From NCBI RefSeq assembly GCF_033343995.1, contig NZ_CP137573.1:3815001-3879000 (forward strand): a stretch of 64,000 nt of DNA, given 5' to 3'. Positions 48,732 to 58,918 of this stretch are shown in pieces. The notes beneath the pieces are model-generated. The model worked only from the letters and a program-made list of their open reading frames with translations. It was not told where the DNA came from and ran no database searches. Each line of letters starts with the position of its first letter. Positions within the stretch are counted from its first letter, which is position 1. This DNA comes from Streptomyces sp. HUAS YS2. GTDB lineage: Bacteria > Actinomycetota > Actinomycetes > Streptomycetales > Streptomycetaceae. The position numbers and the translations under genes were made by a program.

Positions 48732-51700
48732 TCGTCGCCCTCCAGGTCGCCCTCGGTCTCCAGGAACACCTGGCGCAGGGCGGCCAGGGTCTCCGGGTCC
48801 GGCTTCTCCCACATGCCCCGGGACTCGGCTTCGAGCAGGCGCTCCGCGATGCCGTGCAGGGCCCAGGGGTTGGCCTCCTTCAGGAAGGCCTGGTTCTCCG
48901 GGTCGAGGACGTACTCCTGGGTGAGCTTGTCGTACATCCAGTCGGCGACGACGCCCGTCGTGGCGTCGTAGCCGAAGAGGTAGTCGACGGTCGCCGCCAG
49001 CTCGAACGCGCCCTTGTAGCCGTGCCGGCGCATCGCCTCGATCCAGCGCGGGTTGACCACGCGGGCGCGGAAGACCCGGGAGGTCTCCTCGACGAGGGTG
49101 CGGGTGCGGACGGTCTCGGGGCGGGTCGAGTCGCCGATGTACGCCTCGGGCGCGGTGCCGGTCAGCGCGCGGACGGTGGCGACCATGCCGCCGTGGTACT
49201 GGAAGTAGTCGTCCGAGTCGGCGATGTCGTGCTCGCGGGTGTCCGTGTTCTTCGCGGCCACCGCGATCCGCTTGTACGCGGTCTCCATCTCCTCGCGGGC
49301 CGGGCGGCCGTCGAGGCCGCGGCCGTACGCGTAGCCGCCCCACACCGTGTACACCTCGGCGAGGTCGGCGTCGGTGCGCCAGTCGCGGGAGTCGATCAGC
49401 TGGAGCAGGCCCGCGCCGTACGTGCCCGGACGGGAGCCGAAGATGCGGGTGGTGGCGCGGCGCTCGTCGCCGTGCGCGGCCAGGTCGGCCTGCGCGTGGG
49501 CCCGGACGTAGTTCTCCTCGGCGGACTCGTCCGCGAGCCCGGCGACCAGCCGGACGGCGTCGTCGAGCAGGCCGATGACGTGCGGGAACGCGTCCCGGAA
49601 GAAGCCGGAGATGCGCAGCGTGACGTCGACGCGGGGGCGGCCCAGCTCGGCGAGCGGGATGGCCTCGAGGCCGTTGACGCGGCGGGACGCCTCGTCCCAC
49701 ACCGGGCGGACGCCGAGGAGGGCGAGCGCCTCGGCGACGTCGTCGCCGGCGGTGCGCATCGCGCTCGTGCCCCACAGGGACAGGCCCACCGAGGTCGGCC
49801 AGTCGCCGTTGTCGGTGCGGTACCGCTCCAGGAGGGAGTCGGCGAGCGCCTGGCCGGTCTCCCACGCGAGGCGGGACGGCACGGCCTTGGGGTCGACGGA
49901 GTAGAAGTTCCGGCCGGTCGGCAGCACGTTGACCAGGCCGCGCAGCGGCGAGCCGGACGGGCCGGCCGGCACGAAGCCGCCGTTCAGGGCGTGCACGGCG
50001 TGGGTCAGCTCGTCGGTGGTGGCGGCAAGGCGCGGCACGACCTGACGGGCGGCGAAGTCGAGGATGTCCGCGACCGCCCGACCGTGGTCGGCGGCGACCG
50101 TCGCGACGGCCTCCGGGCTCCAGTCCGCGGCCTCCATGGCCTCGACCAGCTCGCGTGCCTTCGCCTCCGCCTCGTCGGCGGTGGTGCGGGTGGCGGCGGA
50201 CTCGTCCAGGCCGAGCGCCTCGCGCAGGCCGGGCAGGGCCTGCGTACCGCCCCAGATCTGACGGGCGCGCAGGATGGACAGGACCAGGTTGACCCGGGCC
50301 TCGCCGGTCGGCGCGCCGCCGAGGACGTGCAGACCGTCGCGGATCTGGGCGTCCTTGACCTCGCAGAGCCAGCCGTCGACGTGCAGCAGGAAGTCGTCGA
50401 AGCCGTCGTCCTCCGGCCGCTCCTCCAGGCCGAGGTCGTGGTCGAGCTTGGCGGCCTGGATCAGCGTCCAGATCTGGGCGCGGATGGCCGGCAGCTTCGC
50501 CGGGTCCATGCTGCTGATCTGCGCGTACTCGTCGAGCAGCTGCTCCAGGCGGGCGATGTCGCCGTACGAGTCGGCGCGCGCCATCGGCGGCACGAGGTGG
50601 TCGACGAGGGTGGCGTGCACCCGGCGCTTGGCCTGGGTGCCCTCGCCCGGGTCGTTGACCAGGAACGGGTAGACCAGCGGCAGGTCGCCGAGCGCGGCGT
50701 CCGGGCCACAGGCGGCGGACAGGCCCGCGTTCTTGCCGGGCAGCCACTCCAGGTTGCCGTGCTTGCCCAGGTGCACCATGGCGTCGGCGCCGAAGCCGCC
50801 GTCCTCGGCGCGGGCGGCGATCCAGCGGTAGGCGGCCAGGTAGTGGTGCGAGGGCGGCAGATCGGGGTCGTGGTAGATCGCGATCGGGTTCTCGCCGAAG
50901 CCGCGCGGCGGCTGGATGAGGACCAGCAGGTTCCCGCGGCGCAGCGCCGCGAGGACGATGTCGCCCTCCGGGTTGCGGGACCGGTCCAGGAACATCTCGC
51001 CGGGGGCCGGGCCCCAGTGCTCCTCGACCTGCTCGCGCAGCTCGGCGGGGAGTTCGGCGTACCAGCGCTTGTAGTCGGCGGCCGGGATGCGGACCGGGTT
51101 CTTGGCCAGCTGCTCCTCGGTGAGCCAGTCCTGGTCGTGGCCGCCGGCCTCGATCAGGGCGTAGATCAGCTCGTCGCCGTCGCCGGAGACCAGGCCGGGG
51201 ATGTCCTCGACCGGGCCGAAGTCGTAGCCCTCGGCGCGCAGTCGGCGCAGCAGCGCGACGGCGGAGGCGGGGGTGTCCAGGCCGACCGCGTTGCCGATGC
51301 GGGAGTGCTTGGTGGGGTACGCGGAGAGGACCAGCGCGAGCTTCTTCTCGGCGTTCGGGATGTGCCGCAGACGGGCGTGGCGCACCGCGATCCCGGCGAC
51401 GCGGGCCGCGCGCTCGGCGTCGGCGACGTACGCGGGCAGGCCGTCCTCGTCGATCTCCTTGAAGGAGAACGGGACGGTGATCAGGCGTCCGTCGAACTCG
51501 GGGACGGCGACCTGGCTGGCGGCGTCCAGCGGCGAGAGGCCCTCGTCGTTCTCCTCCCAGGCGGAGCGCGAACCGGTCAGGCACAGGGCCTGGAGCACCG
51601 GGACGTCGAGGGCGGCGAGCGCGCCCGCGTCCCAGGCCTCCTCGTCCCCGCCGGCCTGCGCCTCGGCGGGCTTGGTGCCGCCGGCCGCGAGAACGGTGGT

Positions 51701-52333
51701 GACGATCGCGTCCGCGCCCTTCAGGCGGTCGAGCAGCTCCGGCTCGGGGGCGCGCAGGGAGGCCACGTACAGCGGCAGGGCCTGCGCGCCGGTGTCCTCG
51801 ATCGCGTCGCACAGGGCGCCGACGAAGGCGGTGTTCCCGCTCATGTGGTGGGCGCGGTAGTAGAGCACGGCGACGGTCGGGCCGGTGGTGGTGCGCGGGG
51901 TGCGCTCCAGCGGGCCCCAGGTCGGGGCGGCGGCCGGGGCCTCGAAGCCGTGGCCGGTCAGCAGGACGGTGTCGGACAGGAACCGGGCCAGCTGCTCCAG
52001 GTTGTCCGGGCCGCCGTGCGCCAGGTAGGCGTGCGCCTCGGTGGCGACTCCGATCGGCACGGTGGAGGCGGCCATGAGCTGGGCGTCGGGGGCCTGTTCG
52101 CCGGTGAGCACGACGACCGGCTTCCCGGCGGCGCGGATCGCGTCGAGGCCCTCCTGCCAGGCGCGGACGCCGCCGAGGAGGCGGACGACGACGAGGCCGG
52201 CGTCGTCGAGCAGCCCGGGCAGGTCGGCCGCGGGGAGCCGGGAGGGGTTGGCGAACCGGTACTCGACCGGACCGCCGGCCGCGCGGGCACTGAGCAGGTC
52301 GGTGTCGGAGTGCGACAGCAACAGAATTCGCAT
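48728..52333 (-). CDS. cobN: Cobaltochelatase large subunit CobN
   Basis: 1201 residues from ATG 52333. It begins MRILLLSHSDTDLLSARAAG and contains the CobN/BchH core (MVHLGKHGNLEWLPGKNAGL, DPGEGTQAKRRVHATLVDHL, SLWGTSAMRTAGDDVAEALA, YVLDPENQAFLKEANPWALH). It inserts cobalt into hydrogenobyrinic acid a,c-diamide with ATP and CobST-like partners, which are not in this window. Length is close to the family norm of 1200-1300. A cobalamin riboswitch precedes it. Confidence 0.94.
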
Positions 52334-52393
52334 GCGAGCGCAGGCCTTCCTCGGGGTTGTCCGCGCCCCGGGTGGTCGTGTGGGTTGGGGCAT

Positions 52394-52424
52394 CCCCTGC
52401 TCGAGCGAAGCCGAGAGCTTGGGG
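52394..52424. repeat. Dispersed-type hairpin repeat in the cobN leader
   Basis: The 31-bp imperfect palindrome has CCCC...GGGG ends and a central GCTCGAGCGAAGCCGAGAGC. From general knowledge, this hairpin type recurs at many intergenic sites in Streptomyces genomes. It lies between the riboswitch aptamer and cobN. Confidence 0.65.
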
Positions 52425-52530
52425 AAGGGAGTTCCTGACTCACCGTCCCCTTTCGGCGGGGCCGGCTCACAGTGGCGGGACCGCGCCGGATTCTCACCGG
52501 GCTTCCTCCCCGGGGTCCTGGGACCCCATG
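52420..52530 (-). promoter_or_regulatory. Cobalamin riboswitch upstream of cobN
   Basis: On the minus strand: GGAAGCCCGGTGAGAATCC, then GGTCCCGCCACTGTGAGCC, a CCCCGCCGAAAGGGG stem-loop and the B12 box GAGTCAGGAACTCC near 52428-52441. This is a complete cobalamin aptamer. The start codon is about 90 bp further on, with the palindromic repeat between. Confidence 0.92.
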
Positions 52531-52622
52531 CCGTCTGCATAGTAGATCCTGGCCGCGGCGAGGCGGGCGGAGCCGTGGAGTCGACCGGATCACACCTCGT
52601 GGAACGCCGGTTTCCCGTGGGT

Positions 52623-53852
52623 ATGCTCGCCGCCATGCCGCCCACCCCACACACCTCGCCCGAGTCGGGCGAACCTCTCATAAGGGACCGAGGCGACGCC
52701 TGCCCCGGGGCGCTGCGCCTGCACCCCGCCGACGACGGGCGTCTGGCCCGACTGCGCCTGCCCGCAGGTCGCCTGACGTCGCGTCAGGTCGAGGTCCTGG
52801 CCGCCGCGGCCGAGTCGCTGGGCGACGGGCGGATCACGATCACCTCGCGCGGCAACGCGGAGCTGCGCGGCCTCGGCGACGGCTGCGGGGCGGAACTGGC
52901 CGGGCTGCTGACGGAGGCGGGCCTGCTGCCCTCCGCCGGCCACGAACGCATCCGGAACATCGTCGCCTCCCCGGCCGCCGCGCTCGACGGACTCGGCCAC
53001 GCGGACGTGCAGTTGTGGGCCCGGACGCTGGACGCGCTGCTGTGCGCGGAGCCCTGGACGGCGGCCCTGTCCGGCCGTTTCCTCTTCGTCCTGGACGACG
53101 GCCGCGGGGACGTGGCGGGGCTCGGCGGCGATGTGACCTTGATCGCAGGACCGGGGGACGCCGCCCTGCTGTACGTCGGCGGCCGGGCGTTCCGCCTCGC
53201 GGCCTCGGACGCGCCACGAGCCGCGCTCGCGGCCGCGGACGCGTTTCTGCGGGTCGCGCAGGCCGCCGGGAACGGCGCCTGGCGCGTACGGGAGCTGCCC
53301 GAAGGGCACGTACCCGACCTCCCCGCCGCCGTCGCGCGCGCCCGGGTGGACGCCGAGCCCGTGCCCGTACCGCCTCCGGTCCCGAACGGCGCGCCGCCTG
53401 CCCCCGGCGGGCTGGGGGAGCGCGCCGGGTACGCGCTCGCGCCGCTCGGGCGACTGTCCTCGGCCCAACTGCGGGCGCTGCTGCCCGCCGACGAGGTGCG
53501 GCTGACGCCGTGGCGCGGGGCGGTCGTGGTGGGCCCGGACGCCGTCGCACGGCTGCCGGAACTCGCCGCCGCCGGACTGATCGTCCGTCCCGACTCCCCC
53601 TGGGCCGGCGTCAGCGCCTGCACCGGGCGGCCCGGCTGCGCCAAGTCCCTGGCGGACGTCCGCGCCGACGCGGCGCCCGGCGTCCCCGGCCTCCCCGTCC
53701 ACTACTCCGGCTGCGAGCGCCGCTGCGGACACCCGCACGGCGACTGGGTCGACGTGCTCGCCGCCGAGGGCGGCGGCTACCTGGTGGACGGCGTCCCCGT
53801 CCCCCGTACCTCCCTGCCCGAAGCCGTCGCCACGGCCCGCACAACGAGATGA
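52623..53852 (+). CDS. cobG: Precorrin-3B synthase CobG
   Basis: 409 residues from ATG 52623; ATG 52635 is an equally possible start since neither has a clear binding site. It is a nitrite/sulfite-reductase-like protein: two ferredoxin-like repeats (ADDGRLARLRLPAGRLTSRQ, ITITSRGNAELRGL) and the [4Fe-4S]/siroheme-type cysteines in ACTGRPGCAKSLADVRAD and HYSGCERRCGHPHGDWVDV. CobG uses O2 to make precorrin-3B, marking the aerobic route. It is coupled to cobH by ATGA. Confidence 0.9.
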   Translation: MLAAMPPTPHTSPESGEPLIRDRGDACPGALRLHPADDGRLARLRLPAGRLTSRQVEVLAAAAESLGDGRITITSRGNAELRGLGDGCGAELAGLLTEAGLLPSAGHERIRNIVASPAAALDGLGHADVQLWARTLDALLCAEPWTAALSGRFLFVLDDGRGDVAGLGGDVTLIAGPGDAALLYVGGRAFRLAASDAPRAALAAADAFLRVAQAAGNGAWRVRELPEGHVPDLPAAVARARVDAEPVPVPPPVPNGAPPAPGGLGERAGYALAPLGRLSSAQLRALLPADEVRLTPWRGAVVVGPDAVARLPELAAAGLIVRPDSPWAGVSACTGRPGCAKSLADVRADAAPGVPGLPVHYSGCERRCGHPHGDWVDVLAAEGGGYLVDGVPVPRTSLPEAVATARTTR

Positions 53853-54502
53853 GCGAGAGCACCAGGATGTTCGACTACGAGAAGGACGGGGCGGAGATCT
53901 ACCGCCAGTCCTTTGCCACGATCCGCGCCGAGGCGGATCTCGCCGGCCTGCCCGCCGACGTGAGCCAGGTCGCGGTACGGATGATCCACGCCTGCGGCAT
54001 GACCGACCTCGTCCGGGACCTCGCCTACTCACCCGGTGTCGTCGCGAAGGCCCGCGCCGCCCTGCAGGCTGGCGCGCCGATCCTGTGCGACGCGCAGATG
54101 GTCGCAAGCGGCGTGACCCGCAAGCGGCTGCCCGCCGACAACGAGGTGCTCTGCGCACTGTCCGACCCGACGGTGCCGGAGCTGGCCGCGAAGCTGGGCA
54201 CGACCCGCAGCGCCGCCGCCCTCGAAGTGCTGCGGGACCGCCTCGAAGGCTCGGTCGTCGCCATCGGCAACGCGCCCACCGCGCTCTTCCACCTGCTGGA
54301 GATGATCGCCAAGGGCGCGCCGAAGCCCGCCGCCGTCCTCGGCATCCCGGTGGGCTTCATCGGCGCCGCCGAGTCGAAGGACGCGCTCGCGGCGAGCGAA
54401 CTCGGCCTGGAGTACCTGGTCGTACGGGGCCGGCGCGGCGGCAGCGCCATGACCGCGGCGGCGATCAACGCCCTCGCGCACGAAGCGGAGATCCAGGCAT
54501 GA
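53849..54502 (+). CDS. cobH: Precorrin-8X methylmutase
   Basis: 217 residues from ATG 53849, overlapping cobG. RMIHACGMTDLVRDLAYSPG contains the catalytic His region, and ILCDAQMVASGVTRKRLPAD and VAIGNAPTALFHLLEMI are conserved. It moves a methyl group from C-11 to C-12 to give hydrogenobyrinic acid. It overlaps cobIJ by ATGA. Confidence 0.94.
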   Translation: MSESTRMFDYEKDGAEIYRQSFATIRAEADLAGLPADVSQVAVRMIHACGMTDLVRDLAYSPGVVAKARAALQAGAPILCDAQMVASGVTRKRLPADNEVLCALSDPTVPELAAKLGTTRSAAALEVLRDRLEGSVVAIGNAPTALFHLLEMIAKGAPKPAAVLGIPVGFIGAAESKDALAASELGLEYLVVRGRRGGSAMTAAAINALAHEAEIQA

Positions 54503-55983
54503 GCGGAAAGCTGTACGGGGTCGGGCTCGGCCCCGGCGACCCGAACCTGATGACCGTGGCCGCCGTGAAGGCCATCGCCGCCGCCGACGTCGTCGCGTAC
54601 CACTCGGCGCGGCACGGCCGCTCCATAGCGCGCTCGATCGCCGCGGAGCACATCCGCGAGGACCACATCGAGGAGCGGCTGATGTACCCGCTCACGGTGG
54701 AGACCACCGACCACCCCGGCGGCTACCGGGGCGCGCTGAACGACTTCTACGAGGAGGCGTCGGCCCGGCTCGCCGCGCACCTCGACGCGGGCCGCACGGT
54801 CGCCGTGCTCGCCGAGGGCGACCCGCTGTTCTACGGCTCGTACCAGCACATGCACAAGCGCCTCGCGGACCGCTACGACACCGAGGTCATCCCCGGTGTC
54901 ACCTCGGTCAGCGCGGCGGCCGCCCGGCTTGGGGAGCCGCTGTGCGAGGCCGAGGAGGTGCTGACGATCGTCCCCGGCACGCTGCCGGAGGACGAGCTGA
55001 CGGCCCGTCTGGCCGGCACGGACTCGGCGGTCGTGATGAAGCTCGGCCGGACCTTCCCGGCGGTCAGGCGTGCCCTGGAGCGGGCCGGCCGGCTGGAGGA
55101 CGCGCGGTACGTGGAGCGCGCCACGATGGCGGGCGAGCGGACCGGCCGGCTCGCGGACGTGGACCCGGAGTCCGTGCCGTACTTCTCGGTGGCCGTGCTG
55201 CCGTCCCGGATCGACCAGGAGCCTCGCGTACGGGAGGTGGGCGAGGTCACCGTCGTCGGCACCGGCCCCGCCGGCGCGCCGTGGCTCACCCCCGAGTCGC
55301 GCGGCGCGCTCGTCAACGCCGACGTCCTGGTCGGCTACACCACCTACCTGGACCGGGTGCCGGTGCTCCGCCCCGGGCAGATCCGGCACGGCTCCGACAA
55401 CAAGGTCGAGTCGGAGCGCGCCGAGTTCGCCCTCGACCTGGCCCGGCGCGGCCGGAAGGTCGCGGTGGTGTCCGGCGGCGACCCGGGCGTCTTCGCCATG
55501 GCGACGGCGGTCCTGGAGGTCGCCTGCGAGCCGGAGTACGCGGACGTGCCGGTGCGGGTACTGCCCGGCGTGACGGCCGCGAACGCCGCCGCCGCGGCGG
55601 CGGGCGCGCCGCTCGGCCACGACTACGCGACGATCTCGCTGTCCGACCGGCTCAAGCCCTGGGACGTCATCGAGGCCCGGCTGCGCGCCGCCGCCTCCGC
55701 CGACCTGGTCATCGCCCTCTACAACCCGGGCTCCAGGTCCCGTACGCACCAGGTGGCGGCGGCTCGTGACCTGCTCCTGGAGATCCGCTCGCCGCAGACC
55801 CCGGTGGTCGTGGCGCGGGACGTCGGCGGGCCGGAGCAGTCGGTGCGGGTGGTGACGCTGAAGACGCTGGAGCCGTCCGAGGTCGACATGCGCACGCTGC
55901 TGCTGATCGGCTCGTCGCAGACGCGGGCGGTGGAGCGGGGCGACGGCCGGACGATCGCCTGGACGCCGCGCCGGTACGGCTGA
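54499..55983 (+). CDS. cobIJ: Fused precorrin-2 C20- / precorrin-3B C17-methyltransferase
   Basis: 494 residues from ATG 54499. Two tetrapyrrole-methylase domains are joined: residues 1-240 are CobI (LYGVGLGPGDPNLMTVAAVK, AEGDPLFYGSYQHM, EVIPGVTSVSAAAA) and 248-494 are CobJ (VTVVGTGPAGAPWLTPESRG, VVSGGDPGVFAMATAVLEVA, GHDYATISLSDRLKPW). Both SAM-binding loops are intact. The fusion is common in actinobacteria. It ends the cobGH-IJ operon. Confidence 0.94.
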   Translation: MSGKLYGVGLGPGDPNLMTVAAVKAIAAADVVAYHSARHGRSIARSIAAEHIREDHIEERLMYPLTVETTDHPGGYRGALNDFYEEASARLAAHLDAGRTVAVLAEGDPLFYGSYQHMHKRLADRYDTEVIPGVTSVSAAAARLGEPLCEAEEVLTIVPGTLPEDELTARLAGTDSAVVMKLGRTFPAVRRALERAGRLEDARYVERATMAGERTGRLADVDPESVPYFSVAVLPSRIDQEPRVREVGEVTVVGTGPAGAPWLTPESRGALVNADVLVGYTTYLDRVPVLRPGQIRHGSDNKVESERAEFALDLARRGRKVAVVSGGDPGVFAMATAVLEVACEPEYADVPVRVLPGVTAANAAAAAAGAPLGHDYATISLSDRLKPWDVIEARLRAAASADLVIALYNPGSRSRTHQVAAARDLLLEIRSPQTPVVVARDVGGPEQSVRVVTLKTLEPSEVDMRTLLLIGSSQTRAVERGDGRTIAWTPRRYG

Positions 55984-56029
55984 GACCTCGGCCGCGCCGC
56001 GGGCGTCCGAACACCGTGCAAGAAAGAGT

Positions 56030-56053
56030 GGGGGCAGGGGCAACCCTGCCCCC
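56030..56053 (+). terminator. Terminator of the cobG-cobH-cobIJ operon
   Basis: GGGGGCAGGG (56030-56039) pairs with CCCTGCCCCC (56044-56053), 46 bp after the cobIJ stop codon. Confidence 0.88.
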
Positions 56054-56127
56054 GCCTCACGAGTCACACAGGCATCACTACGTTTCACGTGTTCCACGTC
56101 GGTCCGGAAAGGACCCCACTTTCTGTG

Positions 56128-58173
56128 ATGACTCGTAACCGCCTGGGAGCGGCAGCCCTGACGGCCGCCCTCGCCACGGCCGGCGGTCTGCTGACCGCCA
56201 CCCCGGCTTCCGCCGTCACCTGCACCTCTCCGGTCTGGACGGCGCAGTACTTCGCGAACACCTCGTTCAGCGGCACCCCGAAGCTGACCGCGTGCGACTC
56301 GGCCATCGCCGAGAACATGGGCAGCGGCGACCCGGCCGGCGTCACGCTCCCGAACGACAACTTCTCCATCCGCTGGCAGCTCACCCGCGACTTCGGCTCC
56401 GGCGGCCCGTTCACCTTCAACGCGGCGACGCAGGACGGCATGCGCGTCTACGTCGACGGCGTGCGCAAGATCGACCTGTGGAAGAACGTCTCCACCACCG
56501 CCCGCAAGACGCTCGACCTGAGCATCCCGGCCGGCAAGCACACCATCCGCGTGGACTACGTCGCCTGGACCGGCTACGCGTACGCCGGGTTCACCTACGC
56601 CCCGCGCACCGCGACCGGCGTCGACACCGTCAAGCCGCTGTACCCCACCGGTCTCACCGCCACGTACAACACCACGACGCTGAAGACCACGCTGCGCTGG
56701 GCCGCCAACAAGGAGATGGACCTCGCCGGGTACCGCGTGTACCGCCGGCTGAGCACCGCCCAGTGGGCCAAGGTCAGCGGCACCTCGCTGCTCACCACCC
56801 CGACCTTCGTCGACACCCCGCCCACGACCGGCCAGACGTACCTCTACGAGGTCCGCGCCGTCGACAAGGCCGGCAACGAGTCCGCCGGAAGCCTCGACGT
56901 GACGGCGAAGACCGCGGACCTCACGGGCCCGGTGGCCCCGACGGGTCTCACGGTCTCCGTCGGCGACGGGTGGTGGGCCACCCTGAACTGGCAGGCCGTT
57001 TCCGACGCGGCGAAGTACGAGGTGTACGCCTCGTCCGCGGCCACCGGCCCGTTCGAGCTGCTCGGCTCGACCACCACGGCGACCTACCGGGCCGACGCGC
57101 CCGCGAACACGACGCGGTACTACCGGGTCCGCGCCCTCGACGCGCTCGGCAACCCGGGGGCGTACGCGACGGTCACCAGTGACGGCGTCGACCGGATGCC
57201 GCCGGGGGCCCCGACCGGCGTGTACGCCGGCGCCGTTCCCGGCGCCACCTCCGTGTCCTGGACCGCGCCCGGCGGCGGCTGGTACGAGGACTGGGACAAC
57301 GGCGGGCACTACCGCGTGTACCGCTCGCCCGGCAAGACCTTCGACCCTGCCGCCCGCACCCAGGTGACCTGCGACGAGGAGCAGAGCAACGAGGCGAGCA
57401 ACAGAGGCACATGCGTCGACCTGGGCATGCCCATGAACACGTACGTGACGTACGCCGTGACCGCGGTGGACCCGGGCGGCAACGAGTCGGCGTACTCCAC
57501 ACCGGTCGTCGTCCGCACGGGCGACACCGTGGCGCCCGGCCCGGTCACCGGCGTGAAGGTCACCCCGCGCGCCGACGGCATGGTGGTGAGCTGGGCCGCC
57601 TCGCCCGAGGACGACATCGACGAGTACGTGGTGTGGAAGGGCGTCCGGGAGGCCGACGGCACGGTCAAGTGGCTCGGCCCCGACAGCTGCTGGGACAACC
57701 CGAGCAACCCGCTCGCGACCCTCTGCGGCGATCTGCCGGACGGCACGAAGCACGTCTACGCGGTGGTCGCCGTGGACCGCTGGAACAACAAGCTGCACCC
57801 GAGCGACCCGAAGGTCACCGTCGTCGAGGCCACCGAGCTCGACGTCCGGCCGTCCGTGACCGTCACCAAGAACTGGACGCTCGGCGCGCTGGGCCACGGC
57901 ACGACGATCACGACCCGGCCGACCGTCACCTGGAAGTGCACCGACACCGCGGTCTGCGACACGGTCGCCGGCTACCGGGTCAGCCGGTGGAACCCGGCCG
58001 CCGGGGCGTACCAGCCGCAGCACGAGGGGCTGCTGCCGACCACGACCGGGATGTGGGAGGACGCCACGGCGACGAAGCAGAACACGTACTTCTACACGCT
58101 GGAGGCCGTGACGGCCGACGGCACCGTGGTGGGCACGTACCCCTGGTACAGCATCTTCCGGGACTGGGTCTGA
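56128..58173 (+). CDS. Secreted PA14-like / fibronectin type III protein
   Basis: 681 residues from ATG 56128. A clear signal peptide (TRNRLGAAALTAALATAGGL ending ASA) precedes a PA14-like domain of about 150 residues (NFSIRWQLTRDFGSGGPFTF, GMRVYVDGVRKIDLWKN). Four or so fibronectin type III repeats follow, each with a YRVYR- or YEVYA-type core and a PTGLTAT or PTGLTVS start. No catalytic domain is visible, so it is probably an adhesin or carbohydrate-binding surface protein. It is an odd neighbour inside the cobalamin cluster. Confidence 0.82.
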   Translation: MTRNRLGAAALTAALATAGGLLTATPASAVTCTSPVWTAQYFANTSFSGTPKLTACDSAIAENMGSGDPAGVTLPNDNFSIRWQLTRDFGSGGPFTFNAATQDGMRVYVDGVRKIDLWKNVSTTARKTLDLSIPAGKHTIRVDYVAWTGYAYAGFTYAPRTATGVDTVKPLYPTGLTATYNTTTLKTTLRWAANKEMDLAGYRVYRRLSTAQWAKVSGTSLLTTPTFVDTPPTTGQTYLYEVRAVDKAGNESAGSLDVTAKTADLTGPVAPTGLTVSVGDGWWATLNWQAVSDAAKYEVYASSAATGPFELLGSTTTATYRADAPANTTRYYRVRALDALGNPGAYATVTSDGVDRMPPGAPTGVYAGAVPGATSVSWTAPGGGWYEDWDNGGHYRVYRSPGKTFDPAARTQVTCDEEQSNEASNRGTCVDLGMPMNTYVTYAVTAVDPGGNESAYSTPVVVRTGDTVAPGPVTGVKVTPRADGMVVSWAASPEDDIDEYVVWKGVREADGTVKWLGPDSCWDNPSNPLATLCGDLPDGTKHVYAVVAVDRWNNKLHPSDPKVTVVEATELDVRPSVTVTKNWTLGALGHGTTITTRPTVTWKCTDTAVCDTVAGYRVSRWNPAAGAYQPQHEGLLPTTTGMWEDATATKQNTYFYTLEAVTADGTVVGTYPWYSIFRDWV

Positions 58174-58177
58174 CGGA

Positions 58178-58906
58178 CTAGTTCGTACGCGTGACCCAAG
58201 CGGCCGCCTCCGCCACGGAGCCGGCCGTTTCCACGCCCGCCGGCACCGGCGGGCGGCGGACGACGACGACCGGCATTCCCGCCTCGCGGGCCGCGGCGAG
58301 CTTCGGGGCGGTCGCGGCGGCCCCGCTGTCCTTGGTCACGAGCACGTCGATGCCGTGGGCGCGCAGGAGTTCCCGCTCGCCGTCGAGGGTGAACGGGCCC
58401 CGGTCCAGGAGCACTTCGGTGCGGGCCGGCATCGGCGGCTCCGGGGCGTCCACAGACCGGACGAGGAACCACTGCGGGCGGTCCGCGAAGGCGGCGAGCC
58501 CCATGCGGCCGGTCGTGAGGAACACGCGCTGTCCGAGCCCGTCCAGTGCCGCCGCCGCCTCCTCCAGCGAGCCGACCTCGTGCCAGTCGTCGCCCTCGAC
58601 CGGGACCCAGCCGGGGCGGCGCAGCGCGAGCAGGGGAACATGGGCGGCAGCGGCCGCCCGGGCCGCGTTGAAACTGATCCGCTCGGCGAAGGGGTGCGTG
58701 GCGTCGATGACCCGGTCCACTCCGTGCTCGCCGATCCACCGCGCGAGCCCGTCCGGGCCGCCGAAGCCGCCGATCCGCACCTCGCCCTCGGGGAGGCGCG
58801 GGTTCGCCACCCGCCCGGCGAGCGAGCTGGTGACCCGCACCTGCGGGGCCAGCAGCCCGGCGAGGGCGCGGGCCTCGGCGGTCCCGCCGAGAATGAGAAC
58901 GTGCAC
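58178..58906 (-). CDS. cobK: Precorrin-6A reductase
   Basis: 242 residues from ATG 58906. HVLILGGTAEARALAGLLAP starts the Rossmann fold; DATHPFAERISFNAARAAAA and DVLVTKDSGAAATAPKLAAA are CobK signatures. It reduces precorrin-6A with NADPH. Only 12 bp separate its start codon from that of the divergent cbiD gene. Confidence 0.93.
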   Translation of the reverse strand: MHVLILGGTAEARALAGLLAPQVRVTSSLAGRVANPRLPEGEVRIGGFGGPDGLARWIGEHGVDRVIDATHPFAERISFNAARAAAAAHVPLLALRRPGWVPVEGDDWHEVGSLEEAAAALDGLGQRVFLTTGRMGLAAFADRPQWFLVRSVDAPEPPMPARTEVLLDRGPFTLDGERELLRAHGIDVLVTKDSGAAATAPKLAAAREAGMPVVVVRRPPVPAGVETAGSVAEAAAWVTRTN

Positions 58907-58918
58907 GGGAGTCCCTTC

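Noticed and set aside
54025..58023. A 1332-codon frame on the minus strand through cobH, cobIJ and the FN3 gene
   Set aside because: It is composed of low-complexity Val/Gly/Arg/Asp stretches typical of antisense shadow frames, while the plus strand carries recognisable enzymes.
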